A DNA stretch of 64,000 nucleotides from Echinostoma caproni. Taxonomy: Eukaryota > Platyhelminthes > Trematoda > Plagiorchiida > Echinostomatidae. A model generated the notes under the pieces. The model saw only the letters and a list, made by a program, of their open reading frames with translations. It made no database searches and was not told where the DNA came from. The DNA lies in the NCBI GenBank assembly GCA_900618425.1, contig UZAN01039867.1:1-64000 (forward strand). The letters are read 5' to 3'. This document shows, in pieces, positions 48,040-60,029 of the stretch (position 1 is its first letter; the number at the start of each line of letters is the position of its first letter). The position numbers and the translations under genes were made by a program.

Positions 48040-49330
48040 GTAGTTCGGTGGAACCAATGCTTTGTCTCAGGCAAATGGAAAATCCGTTCCATCTCGACCG
48101 AGGAGCCTTCTAAATGACAATCACATTAAAGCCTTACAAGAGTTGAGAAGCAACAAAGATATTCTCATTTTACAACCCGACAAAGGATGTTGAGCCGTCA
48201 TTCTGGACGGAATAGATTATAGAAAGAAAATGGATTCTATCCTGAAGGATGCATTCAAATTTCAAAAGGGCAGTTTGATAAACCTAGAAAACGCCATCGC
48301 AGAAGATGTACAACTACTTCTTGAGGGGTGGTTTACTGATGGCTCGCTGCAAAACACGTCAAACCTCGCGGAAGCCAACTACCTAAGCCCTTCGGTCTGC
48401 TCAAGTTAGACAAACTCCGGATGCCCTAAGACCTATTTTATCAGCGACCACTTCTCAACACAAGCTAGTCAATTGATTGGTGAAAATACTAAATCCCTTC
48501 TCGAAGAAACTGGTGTGCTACATTATTAAAGGTAGTTTCGAGTTAACTGAGTCTCTCGAAAACATAGTGGTTAAAAGCCAACATTTATTCAACAGGGATG
48601 TAACATCACTGGTCAGCGACGAGCCAATTCACGGAACAGGCTAGTTAACTTGTGAAAACGACAAAACAACAATGTGAAAATTCCAGTGACGAAGCTGAAG
48701 CGTCTCCACCTGAGATGCGATGAAAACATATTTCAAATTTCAAGGCAGTTATTTTTGCCGGGTTTACGGCGTTGCTATGGGACGTCCAATAGGAGCATCC
48801 TGGTGGACATCTTTGTGACAAGCATTGATGACAACTACAAAATGCAATTCTACGGAAAATACGTTGACGATATTTTTTATATTAGCAACTCTGAACAAAA
48901 CACTGTCAACATATTCCCAAAACATAACTCCAAACATACAGCACGAACGTGGCAGTAGCTTCGTATTTCTGAACTTGCTGATGACCAGACACCAAGACGG
49001 TAGTATGCACCGATACGTACACCGTAAACAAACGTGGTTGGGCCAGTGTCTACGCTTTATTAGCTTTGCACCGATGAGTTACAAACGTGGCTTACTGAGA
49101 ACAACGTACAATAAAGTCCGTAGATTGTGTACACTCGACGTGCCAAGCAACGAGGACGATCTACTGAATAAAGTGCCTCAGTCCACTGGCTACCCAAAGG
49201 CATTTGCAAAGAACGACATTGCATTGTACAATTAACTATTTCCGTCCCGAAATGCAAGGTTTTCTTGCAGACGTCATTCAAGGGCAATGATTCAGCAGAA
49301 CTATTTGCAAGCCTCATACTATGCCACCCA
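48040..49330 (+). mobile_element. Penelope-like element, most complete relic
   Basis: Frameshifted but ordered landmarks are visible. LRSNKDILILQPDKG at about 48142-48189 is the start of the Penelope reverse transcriptase. DYRKKMDSILKDAFKF follows at about 48213-48260. A gap in readability holds an SLLEETGVLHY-like and LVSDEP-like region. Near 48775-48880 come the GxxxGRPIGAS-like stretch and MQFYGKYVDDIFYI with the catalytic YVDD. Next are FVFLNLLMTRHQDGSMHRYV at about 48960-49022, RKQTWLGQ, SYKRGLLRT and VRRLCT. TSFKGNDSAELFASLI at about 49270-49315 is the linker before the endonuclease, which is missing. One ambiguous base is at 49339. Multiple frameshifts and stops show it is dead. Confidence 0.88.
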
Positions 49331-52300
49331 CCCTGTTCNTGTTCATATTCACTTGTAGGCGCTAGACCACCCACGTAGGTCGAACTGAACCGCAACTTCG
49401 ACTGACAGTGACTGAAATGTCACACAGCGGGTGGATACTGTTGCCAACCAATGGGAAATAGGTCAAAGGTCACCGGTCAGACAGACAGCAGCCTCTTCCA
49501 TCGCATATCATTTGCTTGAAACAAAGCAGCGCTTCGACCGAACTACTGTGTTTTCCGTGATCCTATAGAACACCATTTCACGTTTACTGCAGTTTACTGA
49601 AGCAAATGCTATTCAAAGATGGAAGCCTATTTTGTTGGNGATAATAATGAACTTATTAACGGTAATATTTATCATATTTTAGGATCATGAATATTATATA
49701 ATCTGTAGTATGGTATGCACCTGATGAGACATAGCTATTTATATCCTAATACAAATTGCGTAGCGTAAACCTACTGTATTCTCCATTAAAAAGCAGTGCC
49801 CGTAGCATTCTCTATATCTCAGAGTCAAGCATTATCTAATTTTTATGTATGCTTTCTACTTTTGGATTCACTGAAATATCTCCGAAGGATTAGTTGCTAA
49901 AGTGTGTAAAGTTTTCCGCGTCAGCGCTGTTGGTTTGATTGTCGCAAAGTTGATCGTTATACATGATTTTGTATGAGGTCACCGAGGTCGCGCAAAAGGA
50001 ACCATCAGTTTGAATCCCTCAGTTTATATGAATGAACGCCTATTAATCAGCGCATTACTGTAGGACCAGGAATAGTATGAATTCTATGAAAATTTCGATT
50101 TAATTTTGCGAACGAAAATTAAAACATTAGTAGAATATCACGCTAGCAACAAACCGCTATCCAAAACCGATCGAACAAGGTGGGGAGTGTCACCGTCAAA
50201 ATTATCCTTTTTTATCCGAGCACTCTCTGATCGAATGCCACGACCTTAATAATTTCATTTCTCCCATCACAGAGTTCATTATCGATAAACGACTCTAGTC
50301 ACTACTTTTGTTCACTAAGGAGCAGTCATCTATAGATAGAGGGTACAATTCTCAACGAAAACATATGAAATTATTTGAGCGCCAAAGATACATCTTATCC
50401 GTTTTGGACAAATTGCAAAATTGAGAATCACCGCCATGAACAAAACAAACAAACGGGACTGGAAGTGACTAAAATGAGCTCCGCATTGGTCCAGCACTGA
50501 ATCATGCATACCGGTGCGCTCTCAAGCATGAGCGATAGTTTAGCGCTCGAGTGAGACACTTTAACTAGGCGATAGTGTGTGTGTGTGTATGTGCAGGGGT
50601 CTATGCGTGCGTGTATGCGTGTGTAGTTTGACCTCACTGACGAAGTGGGGTCAGGGTTGACTTGACTGCACGGCGAGAAACAACCGCCCCCCCCCCACTT
50701 CCATCCCATTCCCCGGTTTCGGTAACTCCTTTTTGGTGGCGCCGGACTGCTGCGCAAATTTGGTCACTCACTTCAGTCGAAGATAATTAAAGAAATACTC
50801 ATCCCGGGGTTAAGATGGTGCCGGGCAGGGAATTGGTGTGAAAGTTACAAGCGCCACTCAGTCTCCCTCTTCCGGTGCTTTGGTTGAATCTTATCTTTCC
50901 GGAAAATAATTACTTTGAGTCAAAATTGAGCGTGGCGACGGCGGCGAATCAAAGGGGTCCAGTTGTTCCGAAAATTGAGATGCTGCATTCTACCCAGGCT
51001 TGATGACCGATTCAAACAGTATGCTACCGGACGGATTTCTTTTCTGAATATCCGAGATGGTCATTATCCTCGTTCTAATTTGATTGAAACAGATATGATC
51101 AGGGGTAAAAGCTTCAATGCCAAGTGATCGTCAAACAGTACTTCATCAGTGAAATCCAATCAGGCAGTAGTTTGGGATCGTATGTTTGAATGATAGTTTA
51201 CTGTGTCGGATAATCACTCAAAGTCTTTGTTACTTTTTGTTCGTTCAACTGCTCATTGGTTTAGCCCAGACTATCTAAAAAAATTATTTGAATGTCCTTA
51301 CTTTATTCAGGGTCATGTCGATTTTTTGAGAGAATTTTCTACCACCAAAAAGCTAAATAAACGGTTGCGCTTTCCGGACACCGTTATAACCGTCTGACTA
51401 GGCCGCAGGATGATCAATTTTATCTATTACTCCTCAATTCATGTTTCTTCCAATATATCGATTGCTGTCCCAGTCGAGGCGGGGTTGGTGCTTGTATATC
51501 GGAACCAGCACCAAAACCGATGTGCTTTTCTGCCTTAGGATTGTCAGAATTCCCAAACGGGTTGGACCACTTTTCTCTCTTGATCGAGGGAGAAAAATTC
51601 GTTGTGAGTTTTTCAAACATCCAGGTTTCAATGAGTTGGATTTGTGTTTGATGATAGTTACCCGCAATATGACCGAACCAGTGGCACTGCGGTCCTAGCA
51701 CGAGCGAAGGAAGAGAGATGTTTTGTATGGTAATGATGATTATAAACTTTTAGGCAGAATGTCTGTCTCCGGCGAATGACTGGTTGATCAAATACCTCAC
51801 GAGAGACATCTACACAGAATGCTTCAACGCCAATCACCCTTGTATTTAATTTCTTTGAAATGTTTGTCAATCCTATAGGTATTGTACACACACGTGAATA
51901 TCTAAATCACAGAGAAATCAAATTCGATCAATCAATCAAGGCAACACGTCATCGTGGTTAGTACACCAGTTGCCTGCGCGCACAAGATGCCTGTGCACGT
52001 TAGGAAGATAGAAAAATGGTTCGATGATGCATAGATTTCCATATATACAGGTTCGTTTATTTGCAAATTTCCAAAAGTGCAATAAAAGTGGGTAACTTCA
52101 CTCGTTGTAGTTACTTTCGATGAGTAGGCAAACGTGATCCAAAAGAATATGGCCAACACGTAGCTTCAAACTAATGCAAATCCAAAACTCTTTTTAATGG
52201 TTTCAAATTACCCAATATTGGTTCATGGGAACTCATTCAAATAAAGCGCAATTACTGTTGGAATAAATACAGACAGAAAATTTCTAACAGTGGTTTGCAA

Positions 52301-52484
52301 AAATTGACGAGAGATATTTCTCAACAGCCACAACGAATATTTGACAGTTTGGAGTAGGTTTCAGACAACAGTTGGCGTAATCTGGTTTTGATCTCAACTT
52401 GCGGGGATTTGGGGATTGACAGCAGGAGTGTGAGTGAATCAACTTATCGTTTTGGATGGTCGATCTTTCGATTAACCCATTTCG
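49331..52484. other. No recognised gene
   Basis: An imperfect GT-rich microsatellite is at 50575-50624 and a run of 11-12 C near 50687-50698. Ambiguous bases are at 49339 and 49639. The opposing frames near 51420-51700 are mutual shadows. No repeat copy or domain is seen. Confidence 0.5.
50575..50624. repeat. Imperfect GT microsatellite
   Basis: A pure GT run at 50575-50589 is followed by a degenerate GTATGTGC/GCGTGCGTGTATGCGTGTGT stretch. Simple repeat, no function implied. Confidence 0.9.
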
Positions 52485-52715
52485 TTTTTCATAAGCACTG
52501 GGCACTTTTGACGATCTTGTGAGTGGATTGCACTCCTCACGAGATCGTTAACCCTCCCCCCGATTAAAATGCATTTAAATGTGATGTAAGTCGTCGTGAT
52601 AACCGACAAAGAGCACTAGACAGCTGTTTTGTCCTGTGGGTGACCGGTCCGCAGTGCAAACGTTTTGAGACCGTGTGTGGACTCGAACCATGAACAGTCG
52701 GGTTGGGTCGGTGAA
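52485..52715 (-). repeat. SINE-2 copy, diverged, minus strand
   Basis: It shares GATAACCGACAAAGAGCACT, GACAGCTGTTTTGTCCTG and the minus-strand B-box region GGACTCGAACCATGAACAG with the family at 23.7 and 26.6 kb. Its tail keeps CACTGGGCACTTTTGACGA. The head beyond the B box fades by 52715. A further tail-like scrap (GTGAGTTTCACTCCTTGGT) lies at about 52770-52790. Confidence 0.7.
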
Positions 52716-52949
52716 TGTTGGGATTATCTCATTGGGCTTTTTTACACGCTCAGGCCCTTCAAATGACCCTGGATGTGAGTTTCACTCCTTGGTCGGTTTC
52801 CATCCCATTTGAATGTATTGAGCGGGAAGTAACGATAACCCCGGGAGTGAAACCCAAACGCAAGTTCATCAACTGTAACTGATGCTTGTGAAAATCGCAA
52901 TGGACTAAGCAAGTGGTTAAACTAACTGGGTTCTTTGCGCAAGTTGATG

Positions 52950-53112
52950 AACATAGACCGGGTAGCTGAGGGGTACAGTTTGAAGTCCGGATCTGCATGT
53001 TTGCAGTCCGAGACTAGATTGAGGCACATATTGTACGCACTGCTGACGAGTCCCAAACAGGACGAAACAGCTGTCCAGTGTTCTTTGTCAGTTATAACAA
53101 ACATTTCCAATG
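52950..53112 (+). repeat. SINE-2 copy, plus strand
   Basis: The tRNA-like head at 52955-53020 has a decayed A box (TAGCTGAGGGG). The body GCACTGCTGACGAGTCCCAA and CAGGACGAAACAGCTGTCCA follows, then TATAACAAACATTTCC, after which similarity stops. It is the only head-bearing SINE-2 copy in plus orientation. The minus-strand frame through it is a shadow. Confidence 0.75.
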
Positions 53113-54418
53113 GAATGATCGCCTTTTCTTTGAACGCACCAAGTTCAAAATATGAAATTCTTCCTGACAGATTCGAAGGCTTTACTATTTGCATACCGGT
53201 AAGAGAAATTCATTGATCGTTACGATTGTCTAGCATACGTGTTTCCCCAAGTATAACCTTGAAATTCAACGTACGAAGCATAAGTGTGCTGCGTTATATG
53301 TTTGAACACATAATTTGACATTAAAGCGATCATTTCTACCGGCGTTATAATTTTACAGGCATTGTCGGAACTAGGAGGGTTATTCATTACGAACAACGCC
53401 AACGGTATCGGTAAACTGACACGAATGTAAAATAATGTCCAATATTCAACAGGTCTTCAGAATTCCCACAAGCACACAGGATAACTGGTGCAACGGCCGG
53501 ACAATAGATGTGCATTCCTCATAGTTACCATTCTGAACACAGTAATTCGTTCTAGAAAGTTTTGATGATTTTTGATTGAAGCCATCAATCATGTGTTTTG
53601 TGCATTTCGGCTATACTACTCATAACACTTAGAGTGGGTATGAAGCAAGTAGGTCAAATGATGCAATCTATGGACAAATTATGATTCGAAAATCGATATC
53701 AGTTCATTCGTTTGAGGATGTGAACGCGTGCTGCAAAAGCTACATGATCAGCGTACACTTTAATTTAATAGAACAATCAAGATTTCCAAAAGTCTTTTAG
53801 GAAAGTAGCAGTAACAGGAAAACAGTTTTCAAAGATATTCGTGTATTTCTGTTAAAATACTTTGCACCAATCAGTACTTGTTGATTTATTCCCGAGACGG
53901 AGGTAAACAAGACAGCAAACATTCTACTGCAAATCGAGTGACTTCGTTTGTAATCCTCAAACCAGTGAACACGGTTCTACTTGCTATCTGGTTCGTCAGT
54001 TGAGATCCACAGAGATCGGGTTGTTGTTGTTGTTGTTATTACTGTTCGCAATCGGTGTACAGTTTCCGGTGTTGTTGTTGGTGACTATGACAAAACGGTG
54101 TGGCAGATTAAAAAATATCCGTTTATACATTCCGCCCTGATTACATTATATATAAATAACCAACATCCGGTCCTGAATAGGGGAGAAGGAAACACAGTTT
54201 TGCAAAATATGTAGCCCGGACCATTTTGCTACATCTTTACACTTGGTGCATACTCCAGTTTATATGATCATTATTATGTATGGTCGAAAATACCAGTAAA
54301 CTTGAGGTAATAGTAAATTTATTTTTTTGTCTCCAAATGTCTCAGTATGGTCGGGAGTGGTTGTCTCGGGCTCCGAAATGGCTATTCGTCCCGAACTCCA
54401 CTAGAAATACTCTTAAAT
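53113..54418. other. No recognised gene
   Basis: A TTG trinucleotide patch (about 54020-54037) and a second TTGTTGTTG nearby are the only notable features. Confidence 0.5.
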
Positions 54419-54915
54419 AGCTTCTGTTGAGGGAGTTCTACCCGCTGCCTTCTCGTGGCGAAGGTGTTAATACTAAAGTGGGAGAGCGAAGGCAAATGCA
54501 CGACGCTTTCCACTGGGTTGACTTACCTCTGGTAGTCAGTCTAGGGGAGTTGGCTAAGCCCGGTTTTCAAACCATCTCTACCTGGCGTAAGAAGCTCATA
54601 GTGGCATCAATCTTTGGCGCAACCGAACCGGTCTCCAAAGCTAACCTTTGAAGTTGACCACCGTGATGCTCACTGGCATATGCGTGGCTCAAGGGAAATC
54701 TGGGTACCCTGGGTAGTCAACTACCTCCGAAAGGTGCATGAACTGTACCTCCCCAGTCACCGGCTCCCAGAGGATCGTGGACTCCCTACTTTACCCCACT
54801 ACTCTGTGAGTCAGGTTCTCTAACCAAAGACTCCAGGTAGGGTCCCCCAAGAAAACCCGCTACTTCGGCCTGGGCAACCGTGAAGTACAAAGCCCACAAG
54901 CTAACCACAACCCTA
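54419..54915 (+). repeat. GC-richer block, probable unnamed repeat
   Basis: This segment is visibly richer in G and C than its surroundings and has sharp edges. It carries two overlapping plus-strand frames (54427-54651 and 54614-54823) with PLPSRGEGVNTKVGERRQMH, STWRKKLIVASIFGATEP and VDHRDAHWHMRGSREIW. The style is that of a dispersed fluke repeat with degenerate coding capacity. No second copy is in the window, so repeat status is inference. I see no domain. Confidence 0.35.
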
Positions 54916-55869
54916 TGAACATACACATTCAAGCTAACCTTGAATGGTTAGTTACTTGCTGTTTTTCAGAATCCTGGTAATCGTGTTTTGTGGAGGTTTC
55001 TGAATGCGTCATGCAGCATGACACAGTGCCTCATTTCGACCAGGTGTTGTATGATCGATGAACAGAGTTTCTTGGGGGACGTTAGAGATGTCGTACTTCC
55101 TAATTTCCCACTCATTGTTTTCTAAAGCCAGATCAGGATGGGCTCGGTTATCCGTAACGCAGTTGTCTCTCCTTTCTGTCGATTTAGATGACCACGCTTC
55201 CAGACTTGATCTGACAGATACAATTAAATTTGGCTTGCGGAGACACGTGCAAAGAGAACAAATTCCTCATATGTACTGTATTACTCGGGATTAGTGTTGA
55301 TGCTAAAATACCTGAATAATTGAACAATTATATATGGAACTTTTTGGATTCTGAAAGCAAAACTTGCGGGCCCTGTTCTAACTTGAATCGGAATAACACA
55401 CAACATTATCACAATTCAAACGGCAGTATTCAACTCTTCTAGGCTCTATGTTTGTAATCACAAAAATGCGATGATCTCTGCTATCAAAGAATCACCTCGT
55501 GAGGAATAAACGCAGTGGCTTTTTTCATTCCAAGAGCGCTCTGCCAACCAACCGACTTATTTTCCATCCAAGCCATAACATCAAACCAAACTGAAGTGAC
55601 AACACTTTCATAATATGGGAACATTTATTTGCAAAACTAATTCAGACGAAATATTCCAATTGTAAGCAAGAGAGAAAGTTCAGCCTGTGTTGTTTGTACT
55701 TTTGTATTTGCCTCACTTGTTTATACTTATATGCTTAAAAATGCACAATGTTCGTCAAACGGAATAACATATATACAGCTTCATATAATCTGCAAGGTAA
55801 GGAACGTCCCCGAAGTTTGTTTCATGCACAAAACCTTCACTTGCAACTTGTTCCTTTTTGGTTAGAAGT

Positions 55870-56500
55870 GAGGTCAGGTATGGTTCAGGCGAAATTTTTA
55901 TAGATGTTAATGGCAGAGGTTAGACGCCTAAATGAGAAGCGTGTGGATGGATGGGAACGTCAAGATGATGGATCGGGATGCAGTGGATAAAGAGGCTCAT
56001 CTAGAATCTTATTTGCTAAATTTAACTAAACAGTTTATGAGACTATCCATGAATTCTGTGAATACTGAATCGATAGGGATTAATGATGCACGACTGAAGA
56101 TCATCAAACCGTGACGAATTGTTTTGAAGTCTTGTTTTAGAAAGTTGGGAAACACTACAGGTGAGTAATAGAGCAGAAGGGGTAAAACGCATTAGTGAAC
56201 GAAAGACGACAGGGTAAGAATTGCCTGAGTTTGTGTAGCTGAAAAAACAGGCGTCTTACTTTTCCAATACAGTTGTAAATATGTCTAGACCAAGGAAGAT
56301 TGCTGTCGACGGTGACACCCATGTACTTGACTGAGGTCACTCTGGACACAGGTTTGGCGTCTTTGTTCTGTAATCTTTGAAACACTAGTTGAACCACCTC
56401 TGGATTTACCATTTCTATCAGGTCAATTTGTCTGCTGATCTTAGCGGTAAAAGGTGTGCACAAAATACAAAACTTCCAGTTTTTTAGTGGCTTCAGACAT
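55870..56500 (-). mobile_element. Non-LTR retrotransposon, C-terminal part, minus strand
   Basis: Minus-strand frames give CTPFTAKISRQIDLIEMVNP then VSRVTSVKYMGVTVDSNLPW at about 56460-56290. This is the KYLGVxxDxxLxW motif after the palm of non-LTR reverse transcriptases. A region rich in RRLFFQLHKLRQF follows. After a frameshift come YYSPVVFPNFLKQDFKTIRH near 56170-56110, and then ILDEPLYPLHPDP and STRFSFRRLTSAINIYKNF down to about 55880, the typical C terminus. The upstream palm with YADD is missing here, and a matching piece lies at 60030-60350. Confidence 0.78.
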
Positions 56501-57259
56501 GACGAAAACGCTCCGTGTTACAGCCGAATAAAACAGACTTTTTGAACTGGGTGTGTTTTCCCCCGAGGACAACAAAAAATGGTTGCCAAAAAGATGGCAG
56601 TTCAGGGGAAACTCAGTTTGCAACAACCGGATCGCTGATCAATTTTCCGCATGAAGAGAACCAAGATGCGATTAGTGACAAAGAAAGCTTCGGCAAAACC
56701 GGTTAACGCTACACGTTTTTGCGGTAGATAAGCCACATTTAGTGAACTACAAGAGAAGTTAAACATAGCCATGATAATGGACGATATAAGAAATAATCTG
56801 AGAACAAAACGAACAAAAGCAAGACTCCTTCTCACAAGGTCTTCTTAACCAAAGTGGTCAACAGAGCAAATACAAGCAGATCTTGGAAATTATTGAAACC
56901 CTAGAGAATTCTGATCGGGAGATCAGATTCTCACAGGGGGATCATTTCACATTTGCAGCAAGCGAACTTCAGATTTGTATAAGCGTCTGAGTGCACTCAC
57001 TTATATCACAAACAGATACAAAACGTCCAGGTTGGAAAAAAACGATGAAAAAATAGAAAGGACTCTTATCAATAGCCAAAAATACCGTTGCAGAGCGGAA
57101 CACAGAACTAGACAAACAAGAGCAAAATTTGGATTGGAAGTAAATTTCGCGGAATGATCAAGCATTGGTTAAATCATTTGCCGGCGATTGTGGTAGGTCG
57201 AAAACAGTATGACCAAAACAAGCAGCATCAGAGTGATCTGCATCATCATGCAGACTGTT
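56501..57259. other. No recognised feature
   Basis: Sequence between the two halves of the split non-LTR element. Short opposing frames only, none with motifs. Confidence 0.5.
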
Positions 57260-57590
57260 GCGTATCCGCCCTACCATCCCAGTTATCACCGCCACGCCTA
57301 ATTTTCAACCGGTAATCAATATCATCCGCATGAGTATTGGTTAACATCTTCAGCCTATTCATTGTCAGCTTCCTTGTCACCACTGACAGGATCATCATCC
57401 CCAATGTTACGATCGTGTTCAGTGTCACAACAATCATCATCTTGATCATCAACATTGGTAATCACAACAGCGCTGTTGCACAGGCCATTGTTATTGTCGT
57501 CTCAAATACCATCATAAACAATATCAGCATCCCATTCGTCCTCCTCACGGACGGAATCATCCCCCCACCCTAATGAAACGAAACCAAAAT
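57260..57590 (-). other. Asp-rich minus-strand reading frame, possible decayed exon
   Basis: On the minus strand, after an acceptor-like TTTCGTTTCATTAG ending near 57573, one frame reads GDDSVREEDEWDADIVYDGI, a TGA, then ITNVDDQDDDCCDTEHDRN and IGDDDPVSGDKEADNE before TAG. The acidic frame thus has one internal stop in about 75 codons. The DNA is a degenerate GAT/ATC-rich tract, so a decaying trinucleotide repeat explains it at least as well as a gene. The hydrophobic plus-strand frame at 57337-57573 is its shadow. Confidence 0.25.
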
Positions 57591-58463
57591 CGACTGACAT
57601 TGCATGAGAACAGTTGATAAAACCGAAAGAAAGGATACATCTTTTTGTACGTTTAAATTTTGTTATGAATATCGGTTTCTTTCGTGAATTGTATTCGGAA
57701 GCATCCATGTTCATTCGAAGTCTCATTTATTTTATTTTCTATTTATTTGCGTTCCAAATGCTGATTATCGTAGAACTGTGAGCCAGTGCAGATCTGGGCA
57801 ATTTCAGTGAGACGCACGCCGGTTCAAATTGATCGTTGGCATGATTTATGTCGTGCCATGGTTTGCACGGGACTGTAGTGAAAATAATTGGTTTTACTAC
57901 AGTTCCAAGATATTTGCCGAAATTCGCCGTTTATTTGAGTAAAATATATTTTTATTTTATCATCAGTTGGTTTATGAATTTTGAGATGCAGACATTCGTT
58001 CACCGACTGATAAAAAACAGCCAACTTCATTGGTCATGTTGTGTTCTCGAAGCATTTTTTCGTAGTTACGGTAAAAGCAAAAAAAACAAGGAAAAAGTTT
58101 GTTTGCATTCCATTGTTGCGATATTGTTGCAGACTTTTCGACTAATCAGTATTGATGATTGGTGCTAATCTATCCGGACTTTGACTGATCACTCAATTGC
58201 CTCTTTTGTACGCGTGTGTATGAGTGTATGTGAAAAACGTCGCTTGAATTGTTACTCAAGTTTTATCCCTATGGTACACAAACATGCATGTGGACATCCC
58301 CCTGTCTAGACTCCCAAACAAACAAATCAATTGATTAGACCGGCCAGCTGCCTATGTCACGTGATCTTGTTTTGTCTTTGAGTAATGAATGATTCACACA
58401 CCGTCTGTGGCGTTTTTTGTGCTGTTCGCCGAATAGGAGACCAAAGGGATTAATTTTTCAAGT

Positions 58464-58641
58464 GGGCGGTGGCGGCCCGGTGGTAACGTCATCAAATGAT
58501 CACTCTGGGGGATGTGTGTTCGAATCCCACCACCACCGCCTGACTTTACCCATTGCGTTGAATGAAGCCTTTTGATTGGCCACTTCCTACCTTCCTGAAA
58601 ATTGTACCACTGCATGTTCAATAAAAAAAGAGAAAAAGAAA
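58464..58641 (+). repeat. SINE-1 copy, best preserved, plus strand
   Basis: The head starts GGGCGGTGGCGGCCCGGTGG and has a consensus-like B box (TGTTCGAATCCCACC). The body contains TTGAATGAAGCCTTTTGATT and GGCCACTTCCTACC, ending TTCAATAAAAAAAG with an A-rich tail. The corresponding site in duplication copy 2 (about 60600-60625) lacks it, which proves it is an insertion. It has the clearest pol III boxes of the family. Confidence 0.85.
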
Positions 58642-59255
58642 AAAAAGCAAATCCAGTGCGTACATACTGAGTTTGCTTTTTGATCGAAAAAAGATGATGC
58701 ATATTTCAATCGGAACACGCACGTGTGGTCAGTTCGTACATGTTGCTGCCAGATGGCCTAGTATCATTTCAGTTTATCTCCTCGCCACTTGCGGCACAAT
58801 ACAGTAATCCCGGTGTCATTTGAAGCTGTCCGCTTACTTTTTGAGCCTCATTGCAATGCTCAAATGATCACCATGCAGCACACATTTGTCAACCTGTTTA
58901 AGCGCGAGAGAGGCGGTTAGGGGTCCTCCCTAGGTTACACATACCCCATTTCACATAACTAATTTCAGCAAACAACCCAGCACGTACGCGTACAGATCTG
59001 TAAGTACTTGTTCGTCTCACCGTGAAAAAACAAAATAATTTTACGTTGGCACCAGTGTCCGATGCTTGATTGATAGGTACGCCTCATTGTTATCCAGATC
59101 CGCTTTCGTGGATTCAGCTACTGAACCTCAACCCTTCAAACACAATCAATCCAATCCATACGATCAATTTTTGAGCACACTTCTAGAACGTGAAGTGATG
59201 TCCCCACCGAAGGAAAGGCGAAATCCTGGGCCACTCGTGGTTTAGGCAGAAAAAG

Positions 59256-59745
59256 TAGGGAAAGACCAGTGTGGTGATCTAGTGATCCAGGCTACGCGAA
59301 GACGCCTACCCTGGAGCGGCGCATAACAGTTTCTGGACATTTGCGATCAATCCAATTTGAAAGATAACGTCAATGACATGCATACGGTTTCTGATTACAC
59401 GCTATAGGCAGGTTTTGCCAGCCAATCCGAGACAGTGTAGACAAAAGCAGAATAATGCAAGTAGTATTGCAATACGATTGGTGGAAGCCCAGATAACCAA
59501 TGATCTTCTTTTGTACATATTATTTAATCGCATTCATTTCTTTCAGTAAACGAACTAAGAGTTGCCAGTCTTGTGGCCTTTTCCTCGCGTATCGTTCATG
59601 TGGGATATTGCGAGCCCGTGCAGTTGCGGTCCAGTGCTTCTGTAATCCATTCCGTGATAGCTGATCCTTGATTCGTGTCTTGTGATTCCTATTGAGTAGT
59701 TCGTGTTCCGAATTCCGTGCATATTACTACTACTACTACTACTAC
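59256..59745 (+). mobile_element. Insert with (TAC)7 tail, probable 5'-truncated retroposon
   Basis: Alignment with duplication copy 2 shows about 490 extra bases here, ending in seven TAC units at 59725-59745. An insertion terminating in a short tandem repeat is typical of non-LTR retroposons whose 3' ends carry simple-repeat tails. Short frames rich in Cys and Arg occur near its end but have no motif. The family is not identified. Confidence 0.45.
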
Positions 59746-60029
59746 AGTCATTACAGGTGACGATAAAGGTTCATCTGAGGGGGACCAAATAGTGTGCTTG
59801 TTTGCTGACTTTCAGAANAAACGTTATTTCACTTGATCAAAGCAGGTGAGGTTCCGGTTGAAAATATCGCCGAGGTATTAGATAGACGGTTGTTGAATCA
59901 GCTGTTCATTGAAAATAGAAAACTCGGGCTGGCATCTGACAATTTATCATACTTTTGACCTTTCAAAAAGGTAAACGATCACGTTAATATACATTTTTGG
60001 AGGTTCAAGCGGTGCTTGCTTTATTGAAA

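Larger units (their letters stand above)
58215..59810 (+). repeat. Direct duplication, copy 1, with three extra segments
   Basis: Homologous blocks in the same order as copy 2 (60347-60925) begin with CTCAAGTTTTATC and CATGCATGTGGACA. The CACGTGAT block, TTTGAGTAATGAATGATTCACACAC, the CGGAACACG block, the exon-like segment and GGTGACGATAAAGG follow. Relative to copy 2 it contains a SINE-1 insertion (58464-58641), about 350 extra bases (58735-59085) and a further insert of about 500 bases ending in (TAC)7. The exon-like part (59098-59245) starts after TTATCCAG and ends at an in-frame TAG. Confidence 0.75.

Noticed and set aside
52922..53216. Opposing frames of about 90 codons
   Set aside because: Both read through the plus-strand SINE-2 copy, and the peptide recurs wherever the SINE does.
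57337..57573. Hydrophobic Ile/Val-rich plus-strand frame resembling a membrane protein
   Set aside because: It is the antisense of the GAT-rich acidic tract. Complementing Asp codons yields Ile/Val codons, so the hydrophobicity is a shadow.
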